A stretch of 64,000 nt of DNA from Microbacterium sp. 67-17. GTDB lineage: Bacteria; Actinomycetota; Actinomycetes; Actinomycetales; Microbacteriaceae. Shown here in pieces: positions 15,755 through 25,356 of this stretch. The notes under the pieces were generated by a model. The model saw only the letters and a list, made by a program, of their open reading frames with translations. It was not told where the DNA came from and did not search any database. The stretch's first letter is position 1. Each line of letters begins with the position of its first letter. The translations under genes were made by a program, and so were the position numbers. Location of the stretch: NCBI RefSeq assembly GCF_001898325.1, contig NZ_MKTR01000023.1:1-64000 (forward strand), written 5' to 3'.

Positions 15755-16111
15755 ATGCTGACCGTCGGATCCATCGTCATCCGTGTCGACGACCTCGCCG
15801 CGCAGCTGCAGTTCTGGACGCAGGCACTGGACTACGAGCCGCGACAACCGATCGCCGCCGACTTCGCGCTGCTGCACCCGCGCTCGGGGGACGGCCCGAA
15901 TATCTCACTCGACAAGGTGCCCTCGCCCCGGATGCTTCCCCCACGCATCCACCTGGACCTGTACGCCGACGACCAAGCCGCCGAGGTCGAGCGGCTCACC
16001 GCGCTCGGCGCGCGCGAAGTGCACTGGAGCAAGCGTCCCGCCGACGCCGACTACATCATCATGGAAGACCCCGAGGGTAACCGCTTCTGCGTCATCGACG
16101 CCGCCCGGTAG
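15755..16111 (+). CDS. VOC-superfamily (glyoxalase-like) protein
   Basis: 118 residues, one VOC module pair. It begins with MLTVGSIVIRVDDLAAQLQF and ends with IIMEDPEGNRFCVI, the two recognisable betaalphabetabetabeta halves of the Glyoxalase_6 type. DPEGNRFCV carries the usual C-terminal metal-ligand position, although the ligand-bearing residues are not fully conserved. Such single-domain proteins act as metal-dependent dioxygenase-like or resistance-binding proteins; the substrate cannot be predicted. It faces the MmyB-like regulator at 16121 tail to tail with only nine bases between. Confidence 0.85.
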   Translation: MLTVGSIVIRVDDLAAQLQFWTQALDYEPRQPIAADFALLHPRSGDGPNISLDKVPSPRMLPPRIHLDLYADDQAAEVERLTALGAREVHWSKRPADADYIIMEDPEGNRFCVIDAAR

Positions 16112-16120
16112 TCGGCGTAA

Positions 16121-16969
16121 TCAGCGGTCGACGTCGCTGAACTGCTGCGTGCCGAGCACCGAGAGCAGGCGCAGGCGGCTGTCGGCATCCGTTCCCGGGG
16201 GAGCGGTCAGCACGACGAGGGTCTGCGAGGCATCCTCGGTGAACAGGGCCTGGCAGTCGACCTCGATCGGGCCGATCTCGGGATGGATGACGACCTTGTG
16301 GTCTTCGAACCGGCGACCGACCCGCTGACTCCGCCACAGCTCGGCGAACTCGGCGCTCTGGGCATCGAGTGCACGGGCGATCTCGCCGGCCCGCGAGCGC
16401 GGACCCATCGCACCATACGCTGCCCGGAGCGACGAGACCAGGGCGAGCGATTGGCGAGCGTGATCACTCTCGGGATAGACCGCGCGCGCCGTCTCGGGAT
16501 GGGCGAACCAGCGGTAGATTCCGCTGCGCTCGAGTCCCGTGTAGACGGATGCATCGCCGAACAGCGCGCGCCCGGGCGCATTCTGCACGAGCGTCTCATC
16601 GATCGCCGTGATGATGAACGCCGGCACGTCGGAGAGGCGGTCCATCATCCGCAGCAAGCCCGGCGACACGAAGTCGCTCGCGGCGCGGTCGGGAGCGCTA
16701 TGCCCGGCGACGCGGAACAGGTAGTCGCGCTCCTCGGCGCTCAGGCGCAGTGCCCGCGCGAGCGATGAGAGCATCTGTGTGCTCGGCTGCGGTCCGCGGC
16801 GTTGCTCGAGACGCGTGTAGTAGTCGGTCGACATCGCCGCCAGCTGCGCGACCTCCTCACGCCGCAGGCCCTGGGCGCGGCGGCGGGATCCTGCCGAGAG
16901 GCCCACATCCTGCGGCTGCAACGCGGACCGGTGATGCACGAGAAACTCAGCCAGCGCGTCACGGTCCAT
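16121..16969 (-). CDS. MmyB-like helix-turn-helix regulator (module 1)
   Basis: 282 residues. The N-terminus is an XRE-type helix-turn-helix: RRAQGLRREEVAQLAAMSTD followed by YYTRLEQRRGPQPS. Residues from about 105 to the end form the MmyB-like ligand-binding domain (PF17765, PAS-like fold), with FVSPGLLRMMDRLSDVPAFI and RWFAHPE. These regulators usually repress an adjacent oxidoreductase and are thought to sense fatty-acid-like or redox ligands. It is divergent from the SDR at 17070 (about 100 bases between), which is its likely target. Start at the ATG at 16969. A second, similar regulator-SDR pair follows at 17930-19841. Confidence 0.9.
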   Translation of the reverse strand: MDRDALAEFLVHHRSALQPQDVGLSAGSRRRAQGLRREEVAQLAAMSTDYYTRLEQRRGPQPSTQMLSSLARALRLSAEERDYLFRVAGHSAPDRAASDFVSPGLLRMMDRLSDVPAFIITAIDETLVQNAPGRALFGDASVYTGLERSGIYRWFAHPETARAVYPESDHARQSLALVSSLRAAYGAMGPRSRAGEIARALDAQSAEFAELWRSQRVGRRFEDHKVVIHPEIGPIEVDCQALFTEDASQTLVVLTAPPGTDADSRLRLLSVLGTQQFSDVDR

Positions 16970-17069
16970 CCCGCCAGTATGCGCGGCTGTCGGCATCCGT
17001 TCCAGGGATCGCGAATCCCTGGACATCCGCTCTCTGCCGCGGCCTCGCACCCCGGCGCAGGGTGGAGAC

Positions 17070-17840
17070 ATGAACATCACCGGAAACACCATCTTCATCC
17101 CGGGTGCCACCAGCGGCATCGGACTCGCGCTCGCCCTGCGCCTGCACGAGCGCGGCAACACCGTCATCGTCGGGGGCCGGCGCACGGCGCTGCTCGACGA
17201 GATCCGCGACACGCACCCCGGCATCGACACGGTGCAGATCGACACAGCGGATGCCGACAGCATCCGTTCCGCCGCCACTACCGTGCTCGAGAACCACCCC
17301 GAGCTGAACGTGCTGATCACGATGGCCGGCATCATGCGGGCCGAAGACTGGACGCGGGCCGACGGCTTCGTCGCAAGCGCCGAGTCGATCATCACGACCA
17401 ACGTGCTCGGGCCCATTCGGCTGATTGGCGCGTTCATCGAACACCTGCAGACCCGGCCGGATGCCACGATCATGACCGTCTCGTCGGGCCTGGCGCACGC
17501 GCCGCTGCGGGTGACGCCGAGCTACAACGCCTCGAAGGCGGCGATCCATATGCTGAGCGAGTCGCTGCGGCTGCAGCTGGAGGGCACCTCGGTGTCGGTC
17601 GTGGAGCTCGTGCCGCCGGCCGTGCAGACCGAGCTGATGCCGGGGCATGACGTGAACCCGATGGCGCTGCCGCTCGATGACTTCATCGACGAGGTGATGA
17701 CCCTCATCGAGACCCAGCCCGAGGCATCCGAGATTCTCGTCGAGCGGGTGAAGTTCCTGCGGTACGGCGAGGCGCGCGGCGACTACCCGCAGGTCGTGGC
17801 CGCGCTCAACGCCTCTGACCCGCACGCCGCGGGGGAGTAA
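17070..17840 (+). CDS. Short-chain dehydrogenase/reductase, DltE-like (module 1)
   Basis: 256 residues, classical SDR length. The cofactor motif is GATSGIGLALALRLHERGN near residue 12; the substrate-site tetrad shows NVLITMAGI (normally NNAG, here variant), a serine in TVSSGLAHA and YNASK with catalytic Tyr and Lys. R38-like arginines after strand two (GGRRTALLD) suggest NADP(H). The sequence resembles DltE-type oxidoreductases. Divergent from the MmyB-like regulator at 16969; promoter and operator are expected in 16970-17069. Good purine-rich site GGGTGGAGAC before the ATG. Substrate unknown. Confidence 0.88.
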   Translation: MNITGNTIFIPGATSGIGLALALRLHERGNTVIVGGRRTALLDEIRDTHPGIDTVQIDTADADSIRSAATTVLENHPELNVLITMAGIMRAEDWTRADGFVASAESIITTNVLGPIRLIGAFIEHLQTRPDATIMTVSSGLAHAPLRVTPSYNASKAAIHMLSESLRLQLEGTSVSVVELVPPAVQTELMPGHDVNPMALPLDDFIDEVMTLIETQPEASEILVERVKFLRYGEARGDYPQVVAALNASDPHAAGE

Positions 17841-17852
17841 CGCCGGCGCTGT

Positions 17853-17937
17853 GTGGCTAACTCCTCAGATCCGAGGGCTGCGGGCGGTAGGTCGCGGCGG
17901 ATGCTGCGTCGGGCGGCGGGTTTCAGGAGTTAGCCAC
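17853..17937. repeat. Long-loop inverted repeat between convergent genes
   Basis: Two perfect 13-base arms, GTGGCTAACTCCT at 17853-17865 and AGGAGTTAGCCAC at 17925-17937, enclose a 59-base GC-rich loop. The right arm covers the stop codon of the convergent regulator. It may terminate both genes or be a dispersed palindromic repeat: 17 bases of its left part recur, inverted, inside the FAD-protein gene at 26960-26976. Confidence 0.7.
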
Positions 17938-18790
17938 GGCCCGCGCCGGGATACCGGGTGCCGGCGCGGGCGAGCACGCCGAGAAGCTGCAGCTTCTCGG
18001 CGCTCTCGCTGCCGGGAACGGCTGTGTAGACGAGCAGACTGTGCGACGTCTCGGCATCCGTCAGTACTTGACAGGTGAGTTCCAGAAGCCCGACCTCGGG
18101 ATGGACATACCGCTTCAGGTCCCGGGGACGGATGCCGATCTCATGCCGATCCCAGTACTCGCGGAACTCCGCGCTCTCGGCCCGGAGCAGCTCGACGTAG
18201 CCCGCCGCGCGCGATGTCGGCCCACGCTGCGCGGCGATCGCGCGGAGCCCAGCCGCATACATCCGGGAGTAGAACTCGTGGTCTTCTTCCAAATGGATGC
18301 CGCGGGCATCCGGATCGGTGAACCAGCGGTAACCGATGCTACGCGCGGGGCCGGTGAAGCGCATGAGGTCTCCGACCAGTGCGACGCCCTGGGGAGTTTG
18401 CCGCAGCGTCTCGCCCAGCTCGGTGACGACTTCGGCGGGGGTGTCGGTGAGGCGGTCGAGGATGCGCAGCATCCCGGGACTGACGTGCTCGGATGCCGTG
18501 CCACGCTCGGGCGGACGATGGCCGGCGAGGCGGAAGAGGTGATCGCGCTCGTCGGTTGACAGGTGCATCCCTTGCGCGATGGCGGCGACCATCTGCTCCG
18601 ACGGCTGCGGACCCTTCTCGCGCTCGAGACGGGAGTAGTAGTCGGTCGACATGTGGCACAGGGCCGCGACCTCCTCACGCCGCAAGCCGCTTGTGCGCCG
18701 GCGAGCGCCCCGAAAGAGCCCGACATCCTCGGGCTGCAGCGCCTCGCGGCGGGTGCGCAGAAAGTGCGCGAGTCCGGGTCGATCGATCAT
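17930..18790 (-). CDS. MmyB-like helix-turn-helix regulator (module 2)
   Basis: 286 residues, same architecture as the protein at 16121-16969: helix-turn-helix RRTSGLRREEVAALCHMSTD followed by YYSRLEREKGPQPS, then the MmyB-like ligand domain with HVSPGMLRILDRLTDTPAEV and YRWFTDPDARGIHLEEDHEF. The C-terminus ends in Arg/Gly-rich AGTRYPGAGRG. It is divergent from the SDR at 18903, with 112 bases between, the presumed shared control region. The two regulators are clearly paralogous by motif order, but differ enough to respond to different ligands. ATG at 18790. Confidence 0.9.
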   Translation of the reverse strand: MIDRPGLAHFLRTRREALQPEDVGLFRGARRRTSGLRREEVAALCHMSTDYYSRLEREKGPQPSEQMVAAIAQGMHLSTDERDHLFRLAGHRPPERGTASEHVSPGMLRILDRLTDTPAEVVTELGETLRQTPQGVALVGDLMRFTGPARSIGYRWFTDPDARGIHLEEDHEFYSRMYAAGLRAIAAQRGPTSRAAGYVELLRAESAEFREYWDRHEIGIRPRDLKRYVHPEVGLLELTCQVLTDAETSHSLLVYTAVPGSESAEKLQLLGVLARAGTRYPGAGRG

Positions 18791-18902
18791 GTAGGCATCC
18801 TCTCCCAGATCGCCTCGCGCAGCCTCGGATCGTCAGGCCGTGGATACGGTTCGCCCGGCGACGGATGCTGAAGCCATCCCTCCGGACGAAAGAAGAATCA
18901 CG

Positions 18903-19841
18903 ATGCCTCGAACCTACGATCTGCCCCTGCCCGACCTCACCGGCCGCCGCGCCGTCATCACCGGCGGCAGCGACGGCATCGGCCTCGTGATCGCCCGGTC
19001 GCTCGCTGGTGCCGGCGCCGAGGTGGTGCTTCCGGTGCGCAACCGCACGAAGGGCGAGGCGGCGATCACGACGATCCGTGCCGTGCACCCGGGCGCCCAG
19101 GTGACGCTGCGCGACCTCGATCTCTCGTCGCTCGCGTCTGTCGCCGCCCTGGGGGAGACCCTTGTCGCCGAAGGCGCGCCGATCCACCTGCTCATCAACA
19201 ACGCCGGCATCATGCGCCCGCCTGCCCGGCAGACGACCGCTGACGGCTTCGAGATGCAGTTCGGCATCAACCACCTCGCTCATGTGGCGCTGACGGCGCA
19301 GCTCATGCCGCTGCTGCGAGCGGGCCGCGCCCGCGTCGTCACGCAGACGAGCGTTGCCGCGCAGCGCGCCGCCATCAACTGGGACGACCTGAACTGGGAG
19401 CGCAGCTACGACGAGATGCGCGCGTACGGGCAGTCGAAGCTCGGCTGCGGACTGTTCGGACTCGAACTGCACCGCCGCAGCGCGGCATCCGGCTGGGGGA
19501 TCACGAGTTCGATCTCGCACCCGGGTGTCGCCCCGACGAGTCTGCTGGCGGCCCGCCCCGAGATCGGCAGGACAGAAGACACGCGCGACATCCGGTTCGT
19601 GCGACGGATGTCGGCTCTCGGCCTTGCCGGGACGCCGGAGTCTGCCGCGCTCCCGGCGCTCATGGCAGCGACGACCGGGACCGGTGGCGAGTTCTTCGGA
19701 CCGCAGGGCCTGGGGCAGGTCGGCGGGCGACCCGGGCGCCAGAAACTCTGGAAGCCGCTGCGCAGCCAGACGGATGCCGCGCGCCTATGGGATGCATCCG
19801 AAGAGCTCACGCGCGTGAGGTTCGCCACCGCGGCGGCGTGA
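18903..19841 (+). CDS. Short-chain dehydrogenase/reductase, extended type (module 2)
   Basis: 312 residues. Cofactor loop [20 protein letters not shown] at about residues 20-39, NNAGI in [13 protein letters not shown], a serine in [10 protein letters not shown] and YGQSK as the Tyr-Lys pair. [14 protein letters not shown] after strand two favours NADP(H). The layout resembles the retinol dehydrogenase/WW-domain oxidoreductase-like SDRs (similar to protochlorophyllide reductase-like proteins). Start at the ATG at 18903 ([20 protein letters not shown]), preceded by a purine-rich GACGAAAGAAGAATCACG. It is the target candidate of the divergent regulator at 18790 and converges with the DUF1254 gene. 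Confidence 0.88.
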   Translation: MPRTYDLPLPDLTGRRAVITGGSDGIGLVIARSLAGAGAEVVLPVRNRTKGEAAITTIRAVHPGAQVTLRDLDLSSLASVAALGETLVAEGAPIHLLINNAGIMRPPARQTTADGFEMQFGINHLAHVALTAQLMPLLRAGRARVVTQTSVAAQRAAINWDDLNWERSYDEMRAYGQSKLGCGLFGLELHRRSAASGWGITSSISHPGVAPTSLLAARPEIGRTEDTRDIRFVRRMSALGLAGTPESAALPALMAATTGTGGEFFGPQGLGQVGGRPGRQKLWKPLRSQTDAARLWDASEELTRVRFATAAA

Positions 19842-19910
19842 CGCGGACGGTAGTCGATCACCATCTCGCCCGCGCCCGAGATCACCGCTCCGGGAGTGTC
19901 GGTCCTGCGC

Positions 19911-20849
19911 TCAGGTGGTGAGCGACGGGAAGGTCCACCCTCCCGTCGTGATCTCGGCGCGCGGGCGATACAGGCGCACGACGTAGTTCCAGCCCTCCGT
20001 CAGCGGCAGGACGTTCGGAACGTCGTCGGGGAAGTCGCCGAAGCGCACCGTGATCGACCCATCGGGATTGCGTGCCGCCATCACATTGTTGATCGAATTC
20101 GCGCCACGCTCGTTCGGTTCGAAGAAACCATCCGCGTTGTACATCGATATCGACCAGAAGCCATCGACCGGAACATCGCCGACCGTCAGCTCGTATTGAC
20201 CGACCGGCAATCCGGGTTCGGCGTTGACATACTTCGCCTCGCTCCCGGGAAGCCCGCCCCATCCTGCGGCGGTCCCGATCAGGTGCCGCACGGGATCGAC
20301 CTCGTCCTGTGATCCGAACGCGCCATCGAAGTCGGTCATGTTGCGTGCAAGAGCGAGCAGTGCTGTGCGCGTCTCATCGAGGCTCGAAGCGTCGTAGTCG
20401 GCTGGCTCAAATGGGGCATCCGACGCGCTCTCGATCTGGATCTGATCTTGCAACGCCACGACGGCTGCGATGTCGTCGGGGTCGTTCGCGTCGACGAGGA
20501 TGCGCAGCGCGACCACAACGTGCGGGCTGCCGAAACGCTCCATCGACATCGGATGCTGCCCGGCGGCGTGGAACACCGCGTCAACGTAGTGGTCCTCGTT
20601 TACCACCATCGCCGAGACATAGCGATCGCCCGCGTCGGGAAGCGTGAGCGTTGCGCCCGCGGTGATGTCGACGACGGCGAAGCTGTAGAGCGTGTCGCGG
20701 TTCATGCGGATCACCGGCTGATTGTCGATCGGCGTGGGTGCGCGCAGATGATTCAGGCGGTTCACCCCGCCGCCCTGGGCCTGCAGAGTCGCCATCATGC
20801 GGTGGGTCTCGGCTCGGGTGAAGTTGTCGACGTTGACGCGAATGCTCAC
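19911..20849 (-). CDS. DUF1254/DUF1214 domain protein
   Basis: 312 residues. The N-terminal half is DUF1254-like (NQPVIRMNRDTLYSFAVVDI then LTLPDAGDRYVSAMVVNED) and the C-terminal half is DUF1214-like (DGFWSISMYNADGFF and LPLTEGWNYVVRLYRPR). Family members are beta-rich proteins of unclear biochemical function, often secreted; this copy shows no signal peptide with the GTG start at 20849, which has GAGAGG upstream. An in-frame start further upstream would add Arg-rich residues and is unlikely. Divergent from the MFS transporter at 20989, convergent with an SDR. Confidence 0.82.
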   Translation of the reverse strand: MSIRVNVDNFTRAETHRMMATLQAQGGGVNRLNHLRAPTPIDNQPVIRMNRDTLYSFAVVDITAGATLTLPDAGDRYVSAMVVNEDHYVDAVFHAAGQHPMSMERFGSPHVVVALRILVDANDPDDIAAVVALQDQIQIESASDAPFEPADYDASSLDETRTALLALARNMTDFDGAFGSQDEVDPVRHLIGTAAGWGGLPGSEAKYVNAEPGLPVGQYELTVGDVPVDGFWSISMYNADGFFEPNERGANSINNVMAARNPDGSITVRFGDFPDDVPNVLPLTEGWNYVVRLYRPRAEITTGGWTFPSLTT

Positions 20850-20977
20850 GAGCCGATCCTCTCGCCCTGCCCGCACGCGCCGCAAGGGACCTTGGTGGGG
20901 CGCTTCCGTTCCGCGTCGCTCGCGAGGCCGAACGGGGAGTGGGGGCGGGGTACCACGCTCGGTGGGCGGGGGTCGCT

Positions 20978-20988
20978 AGTGTTATCGC
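20978..20988 (+). promoter_or_regulatory. Leaderless-type promoter of the MFS gene
   Basis: TAGTGT at 20978-20983 stands five bases before the GTG start and no Shine-Dalgarno is present, the pattern expected for a leaderless transcript in actinobacteria. Confidence 0.35.
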
Positions 20989-22578
20989 GTGACCGACGCT
21001 GCAGCATCCGTGCCCGCCGCCCCCGCCGCACCAGCCCGCCCGAAGCTCGTGCTGACGGCGCTGATCCTCGGCGCGCTGGTGTGCAACATCAACCTTGCGG
21101 CGGCGAACATCGCGCTCCCCGACATCGGCGACGCGTTCGGGGCCGGGCAGACCGCGCTGAACCTCGTCGCCGTGGGCTGCTCGCTGGGCCTCGCGATGTC
21201 GGTGCTGTACCTCGGCGCCGTCGCCGACCGTTATGGGCGCAAACAACTCCTCGTGCTCGGTCTCGGCCTCACGGTCATCATCAGCTTTTTCGCTGCCTTC
21301 GCGGCATCCATCGAGATGCTCGTCGTTGCGCGCATCTTCACCGGTATCGCCGCGGGCATGGCATACCCTGTCACTCTGTCGCTCATCACGGCGCTGTGGG
21401 GCCCTGGCAAGCAGCGCACCCTCGCGATCGCACTGTGGTCGGCGGTCAGTGCCACCTCGACCGTCATCGGATCGGTGCTTGCCGGCATCCTGCTGCTGTG
21501 GTTCTGGTGGGGTGCCGCGTTCCTGCTCGCGGTGCCGTTTGCGATCGCGGGATTCATCCTGGTGTGGCTCTATGTGCCGTCGCACGTGGCAGAGAGCAAC
21601 GACAGGGTCGATCACCTCGGTGGCGTGATCTCGGTGTTCATGATCGGGTCGATCGTGCTCGGCCTTTCGACAGTGTTCGTGCCGACCACGCGCACGTTCG
21701 GCGTCATCCTGCTGATCTCAGCGGTGGTCCTGATCGCCCTGTTCGCGTGGCGCCAGCTGACCGCCAAGAGCCCGCTCTACGACCTGAAGGTCGCCCGGCG
21801 CCGGATGTTCTGGGCACCCGCCACGGGCGGTCTTGTCGTCTTCGGGTCGCTCATGGGCGCGATGTTCGTGGGTCAGCAGTTCCAGCAGAACATCCTCGGA
21901 TACTCCACGCTAGAGGCATCCCTCTCGATCGTTCCCGCCGGTATCGGTCTGCTGCTGGTCGCCCCTCACTCGGCAAAGCTCGTCCTCACCCGTGGCTCGC
22001 GCTTCACCATGATGCTCGGCTACGTCTTCGTGCTCGTTGGCTTCATCATGGCGTTGTTCTGGAACGAGACCACGCCGTTCTGGTACGTCTCGCTCGGCTA
22101 CATGGTGATCGGTATCGGCGCGGGATTCGCCATGACACCGGCATCCCGCGCCATCACCGAATCGACTCCGGTCCGCCGCGTCGGGATGGCATCTGCCACC
22201 GCCGACCTGCAGCGCGACCTCGGCGGATCCGTCATGCAGGGTGTGCTCGGCGCCATCCTCGCTGCCGGCTTCGCTCACGCGTTCGGCAAGCTCATTTCTG
22301 AGTCGTCCGAAGCCTCGAGCATCAGCGATCAGGTCACCGCGGCGCTGCAGGCCTCGTACGCATCGGCGCTGCACGTGGCCGACCAGTACCCGCAATACAA
22401 GGACCAGATCATCCAGGCCGCGCAGCAGTCGCTCGAGACCGGCGCGATCGCCGCCTACGCCGTCGGAGCCGTCGCTATCGCGATCGGCGCCGCGGTCGTC
22501 TGGATCTTCCTGCCCAAGAAGTCCAAGGAACTCGAACTCGTCGCGTCCTACGAGAAGGTTGACGCCGACAAGGCCTGA
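20989..22578 (+). CDS. MFS transporter, DHA2-type (14 segments)
   Basis: 529 residues with about 14 hydrophobic segments, the DHA2 (EmrB/QacA-like) layout. Motif A between helices 2 and 3 reads LGAVADRYGRKQLLVLGLGL; motif C-like glycine pattern is in GSVLAGILLLWFWWGAAFLL. Such proton antiporters export drugs or dyes; the actual substrate is not predictable. An extended region before the last helix (SDQVTAALQASYASALHVAD) and a lysine-rich cytoplasmic tail follow. The GTG at 20989 is chosen because the first 20 residues are an Ala/Pro-rich cytoplasmic tail before helix 1. Divergent from the DUF1254 gene; no TetR or MarR neighbour is seen. Confidence 0.9.
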   Translation: MTDAAASVPAAPAAPARPKLVLTALILGALVCNINLAAANIALPDIGDAFGAGQTALNLVAVGCSLGLAMSVLYLGAVADRYGRKQLLVLGLGLTVIISFFAAFAASIEMLVVARIFTGIAAGMAYPVTLSLITALWGPGKQRTLAIALWSAVSATSTVIGSVLAGILLLWFWWGAAFLLAVPFAIAGFILVWLYVPSHVAESNDRVDHLGGVISVFMIGSIVLGLSTVFVPTTRTFGVILLISAVVLIALFAWRQLTAKSPLYDLKVARRRMFWAPATGGLVVFGSLMGAMFVGQQFQQNILGYSTLEASLSIVPAGIGLLLVAPHSAKLVLTRGSRFTMMLGYVFVLVGFIMALFWNETTPFWYVSLGYMVIGIGAGFAMTPASRAITESTPVRRVGMASATADLQRDLGGSVMQGVLGAILAAGFAHAFGKLISESSEASSISDQVTAALQASYASALHVADQYPQYKDQIIQAAQQSLETGAIAAYAVGAVAIAIGAAVVWIFLPKKSKELELVASYEKVDADKA

Positions 22579-22592
22579 GTGTCGTGGGGGCG

Positions 22593-22670
22593 CGAACTCC
22601 GCAGTTTCGCGCGTACCTCGTAGTACCGGTGGCGCAACCTGCGAACTTCGCGCCATTCTGCGAACGTGGG
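22593..22670. repeat. Palindromic intergenic repeat, copy 1
   Basis: A segment of about 78 bases resembling the one at 25357-25433 (conserved blocks CGCAGTTTCGCGCGTA and TTCTGCGAAC, same orientation). Each copy contains an imperfect inverted repeat formed by CGCAGTTTCGCGCG-like and CGCGC-ATTCTGCG-like arms. The two copies lie on either side of the UvrA-like gene. It resembles a REP-type element rather than a gene. Confidence 0.65.
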
Positions 22671-22768
22671 TCGTGCCGGGGTCGGCACGCGACACACCCT
22701 GCCGCGGACGAGACACCGCGCGCGGGCTGAGACACCCCTCCTCGCGCAGTGCCTCACCGGGCGCACGG

Positions 22769-22892
22769 TGTCTCGCGGCGCGCGGGGTGTCTCGCGGCGC
22801 GCGGGGTGCGCTACGCGGGCACGGATGCTGCGCGCAGCGCGCGGGCACGGATGCTGCGCGCAGCGCGCGGGCACGGATGCTGCGCGGCGCTC
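22769..22892. repeat. Two short tandem repeats beside the UvrA-like gene
   Basis: First, a 19-base unit TGTCTCGCGGCGCGCGGGG occurs twice in direct succession (22769-22787, 22788-22806). Then a 26-base unit beginning GCGGGCACGGATGCTGCGCG occurs three times head to tail (22815-22840, 22841-22866, 22867-22892, the last diverging at its end). The array ends 10 bases from the stop codon of the UvrA-like gene. With the palindrome at 22593 it fills the gap between the MFS and UvrA-like genes; no coding potential is evident. Confidence 0.85.
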
Positions 22893-22901
22893 GCGTGTAC
22901 G

Positions 22902-25262
22902 TCAGGCGCCGACGTACTCGGCGAGGTGCTGGCCTGTCAGCGTCGAGCGGGCCTTCACGAGATCGGCGGGGGTGCCTTCGAAGACGACTCGGCCGCCGTC
23001 GTGGCCCGCGCCCGGGCCGAGGTCGATGATCCAGTCGGCGTGAGCCATCACCGCCTGGTGGTGTTCGATCACGATGACCGACACACCCGAATCAACGAGC
23101 CGGTCGAGCAGGGCGAGCAGGTTCTCGACATCCGCGAGGTGCAGGCCCGTCGTGGGCTCGTCCAGCACGTAGACACTGCCCTTCTCGCCCATCTGCACGG
23201 CAAGCTTCAGCCGTTGCCGCTCACCGCCTGAGAGCGTCGGCAGGGGCTGGCCGATCCGGATGTAGCCGAGTCCGACATCCACCATTCGCCCGAGGACCGC
23301 CGCAGCCGCCGGTACCTTAGCCTCACCCGAACCGAAGAACTCGAGAGCCTCGGATGCCGCCATGTCGAGCACCTCGACGATGTTCTTGCCGGCCAGTCGA
23401 AACTCCAGAACGGTCTCGGCGAAGCCCTTGCCGTCACAGACATCGCACGGCGACTCGAGCTGCTCCATCGGACCGAGTTGCGTCACGATCACGCCCGACC
23501 CGCCGCACACCGGGCAGGCGCCCTCGGAGTTCGCGCTGAACAGGGCCGGCTTGACGCCGTTCGCCTTCGCGAAGGCCTTGCGGATCGGATCCAGCATCCC
23601 CGTGTACGTGCCGGGGCTCGACCGGCGCGAACCCTTGATGGCGCTCTGATCGATCGCGACGACGCCCTCACGCCCGGCGACCGGCCCGTGGATCAGCGAG
23701 CTCTTGCCCGACCCCGCGACCCCGGTCACGGCAACCAGGACGCCCAGCGGGATGTCGACATCCACGTTCTGCAGGTTGTGCGAGTGCGCACCGCGAATCT
23801 CGATCGCACCCGTCGCGCGTCGCCCGGCGGGCTTGAGGTGGGCGCGGTCGTCCAGGTGGCGGCCGGTCAGCGTCCCGGAGGCACGCAAACCCTCGACCGT
23901 GCCCTCGAACATGATCTCGCCGCCGCCTGAGCCGGCGCCGGGCCCGAGGTCGACGACGTGGTCGGCGATGGCGATGGTCTCGGGCTTGTGTTCGACGACC
24001 AGCACGGTGTTGCCCTTATCGCGCAGCTGCTCGAGGAGCCGGTTCATGCGCTGGATGTCGTGCGGGTGCAGCCCGACCGTCGGCTCGTCGAAGACATACG
24101 TGACATCTGTCAGCGCCGAACCGAGGTGGCGGATCATCTTCGTCCGCTGCGCTTCGCCGCCCGAGAGCGTCCCGGAGGCGCGGTCGAGCGAGAGGTAGCC
24201 GAGCCCGATGTCGACGAACGAATCGAAGAGCGCGCCGAGGCTTCGCAGCAGGGGAGCGGCGCTCGGTTCATCGATGCTCTTCACCCACGTGGCAAGGTCC
24301 GAGATCTGCATGGCGCAGGCATCCGCAATGCTCGTGCCGGCGATCTTCGACGACCGCGCTCCCTCGTTCAGCCGCGTGCCGCCGCACTCGGGGCACGGCT
24401 GAAACGCGACAGCGCGCTGGACGAACGCCCGGATGTGGGGCTGCATGGCCTCGACATCCTTCGAGAGAAACGACTTCTGGATCTTCGGTACGAGCCCCTC
24501 GTAGGTCATGTTCATGTTCTCGAACTTGACCTTGCGCGCCTGGCCGTAGAGAAAATCGTGGCGCTGCTGCTCGGTGAAATCGCGGATGGGGAGATCCAGC
24601 GGCACGACGGCGCCGAAGATCTTCACGTACCACCCGTCGGCCGAATAGCCGGGGATGGTGAGCGCGCCGCCGGCAAGCGACTTCGATTCGTCGAACAGCT
24701 GCGCGAGGTCGACGTCGTTGATCTGGCCCATGCCCTCGCATCGCGGACACATGCCGCCGGTTACGGTGAAACTGCGCCGCTCGACCTTCTTGCCCTCCGC
24801 CGTCTGCATCGTCACCGCGCCCTTGCCGCTGACCGAGGCGACGTTGAACGAGAAGGCCTGCGGGCCACCGACGTGGGGCTGGCCGACCCGGCTGAACAGG
24901 ATCCGCAGCAGGGCGTTGGCATCCGTCGCCGTTCCGACCGTGGATCGGACGTTTGCGCCCATCCGTTCCTGGTCGACGATGATCGCCGGCGTCAGTCCCT
25001 CGAGCACATCGACGTCGGGGCGCGGCGGCGTGTTCATGAATGCCTGGATGAACGTCGAATACGTCTCGTTGATCATCCGCGACGACTCGGCCGCGATCGT
25101 GCCGAACACGAGCGAGCTCTTGCCCGAGCCGCTCACCCCGGTGAAGACCGTGAGCCGGCGCTTGGGCAACTCGACGTCGACGTTCTTGAGGTTGTTCTCA
25201 CGCGCACCCTGCACCCGGATCAGGTCGTGAGCGTCGGCGGCGTGCGGCGTCGGTGCAGGCAT
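22902..25262 (-). CDS. UvrA-like ABC ATPase (UvrA paralog, not the canonical UvrA)
   Basis: 786 residues, against 968 for the canonical UvrA at 43853. Two ABC modules: Walker [10 protein letters not shown] near residue 47 and GVAGSGKSS near 520; signatures LSGGEAQR and LSGGERQR; Walker [14 protein letters not shown] and [13 protein letters not shown]. Cysteine pairs [25 protein letters not shown] and CDVCDGKG are the UvrA zinc-module sites. It belongs with the shorter UvrA-like/drug-resistance class (UvrA2, DrrC type), which lacks much of the UvrB-interaction region, so it may act in resistance to DNA-binding drugs rather than in normal repair. Start at ATG 25262; a GTG at 25268 is possible. 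It is flanked by related repeats. Confidence 0.92.
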   Translation of the reverse strand: MPAPTPHAADAHDLIRVQGARENNLKNVDVELPKRRLTVFTGVSGSGKSSLVFGTIAAESSRMINETYSTFIQAFMNTPPRPDVDVLEGLTPAIIVDQERMGANVRSTVGTATDANALLRILFSRVGQPHVGGPQAFSFNVASVSGKGAVTMQTAEGKKVERRSFTVTGGMCPRCEGMGQINDVDLAQLFDESKSLAGGALTIPGYSADGWYVKIFGAVVPLDLPIRDFTEQQRHDFLYGQARKVKFENMNMTYEGLVPKIQKSFLSKDVEAMQPHIRAFVQRAVAFQPCPECGGTRLNEGARSSKIAGTSIADACAMQISDLATWVKSIDEPSAAPLLRSLGALFDSFVDIGLGYLSLDRASGTLSGGEAQRTKMIRHLGSALTDVTYVFDEPTVGLHPHDIQRMNRLLEQLRDKGNTVLVVEHKPETIAIADHVVDLGPGAGSGGGEIMFEGTVEGLRASGTLTGRHLDDRAHLKPAGRRATGAIEIRGAHSHNLQNVDVDIPLGVLVAVTGVAGSGKSSLIHGPVAGREGVVAIDQSAIKGSRRSSPGTYTGMLDPIRKAFAKANGVKPALFSANSEGACPVCGGSGVIVTQLGPMEQLESPCDVCDGKGFAETVLEFRLAGKNIVEVLDMAASEALEFFGSGEAKVPAAAAVLGRMVDVGLGYIRIGQPLPTLSGGERQRLKLAVQMGEKGSVYVLDEPTTGLHLADVENLLALLDRLVDSGVSVIVIEHHQAVMAHADWIIDLGPGAGHDGGRVVFEGTPADLVKARSTLTGQHLAEYVGA

Positions 25263-25356
25263 GAGCACACGTTAGCCGGATGCCGCGACATCCGTCTTCT
25301 CGATTCGTGACGGCATCCGGTCTCTGTTGCCGCCGTGTCGCGTGCGGCCGACGTCA

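Noticed and set aside
22815..22892. Three tandem units considered as a CRISPR array
   Set aside because: The units are directly adjacent, with no spacers and no cas genes nearby.
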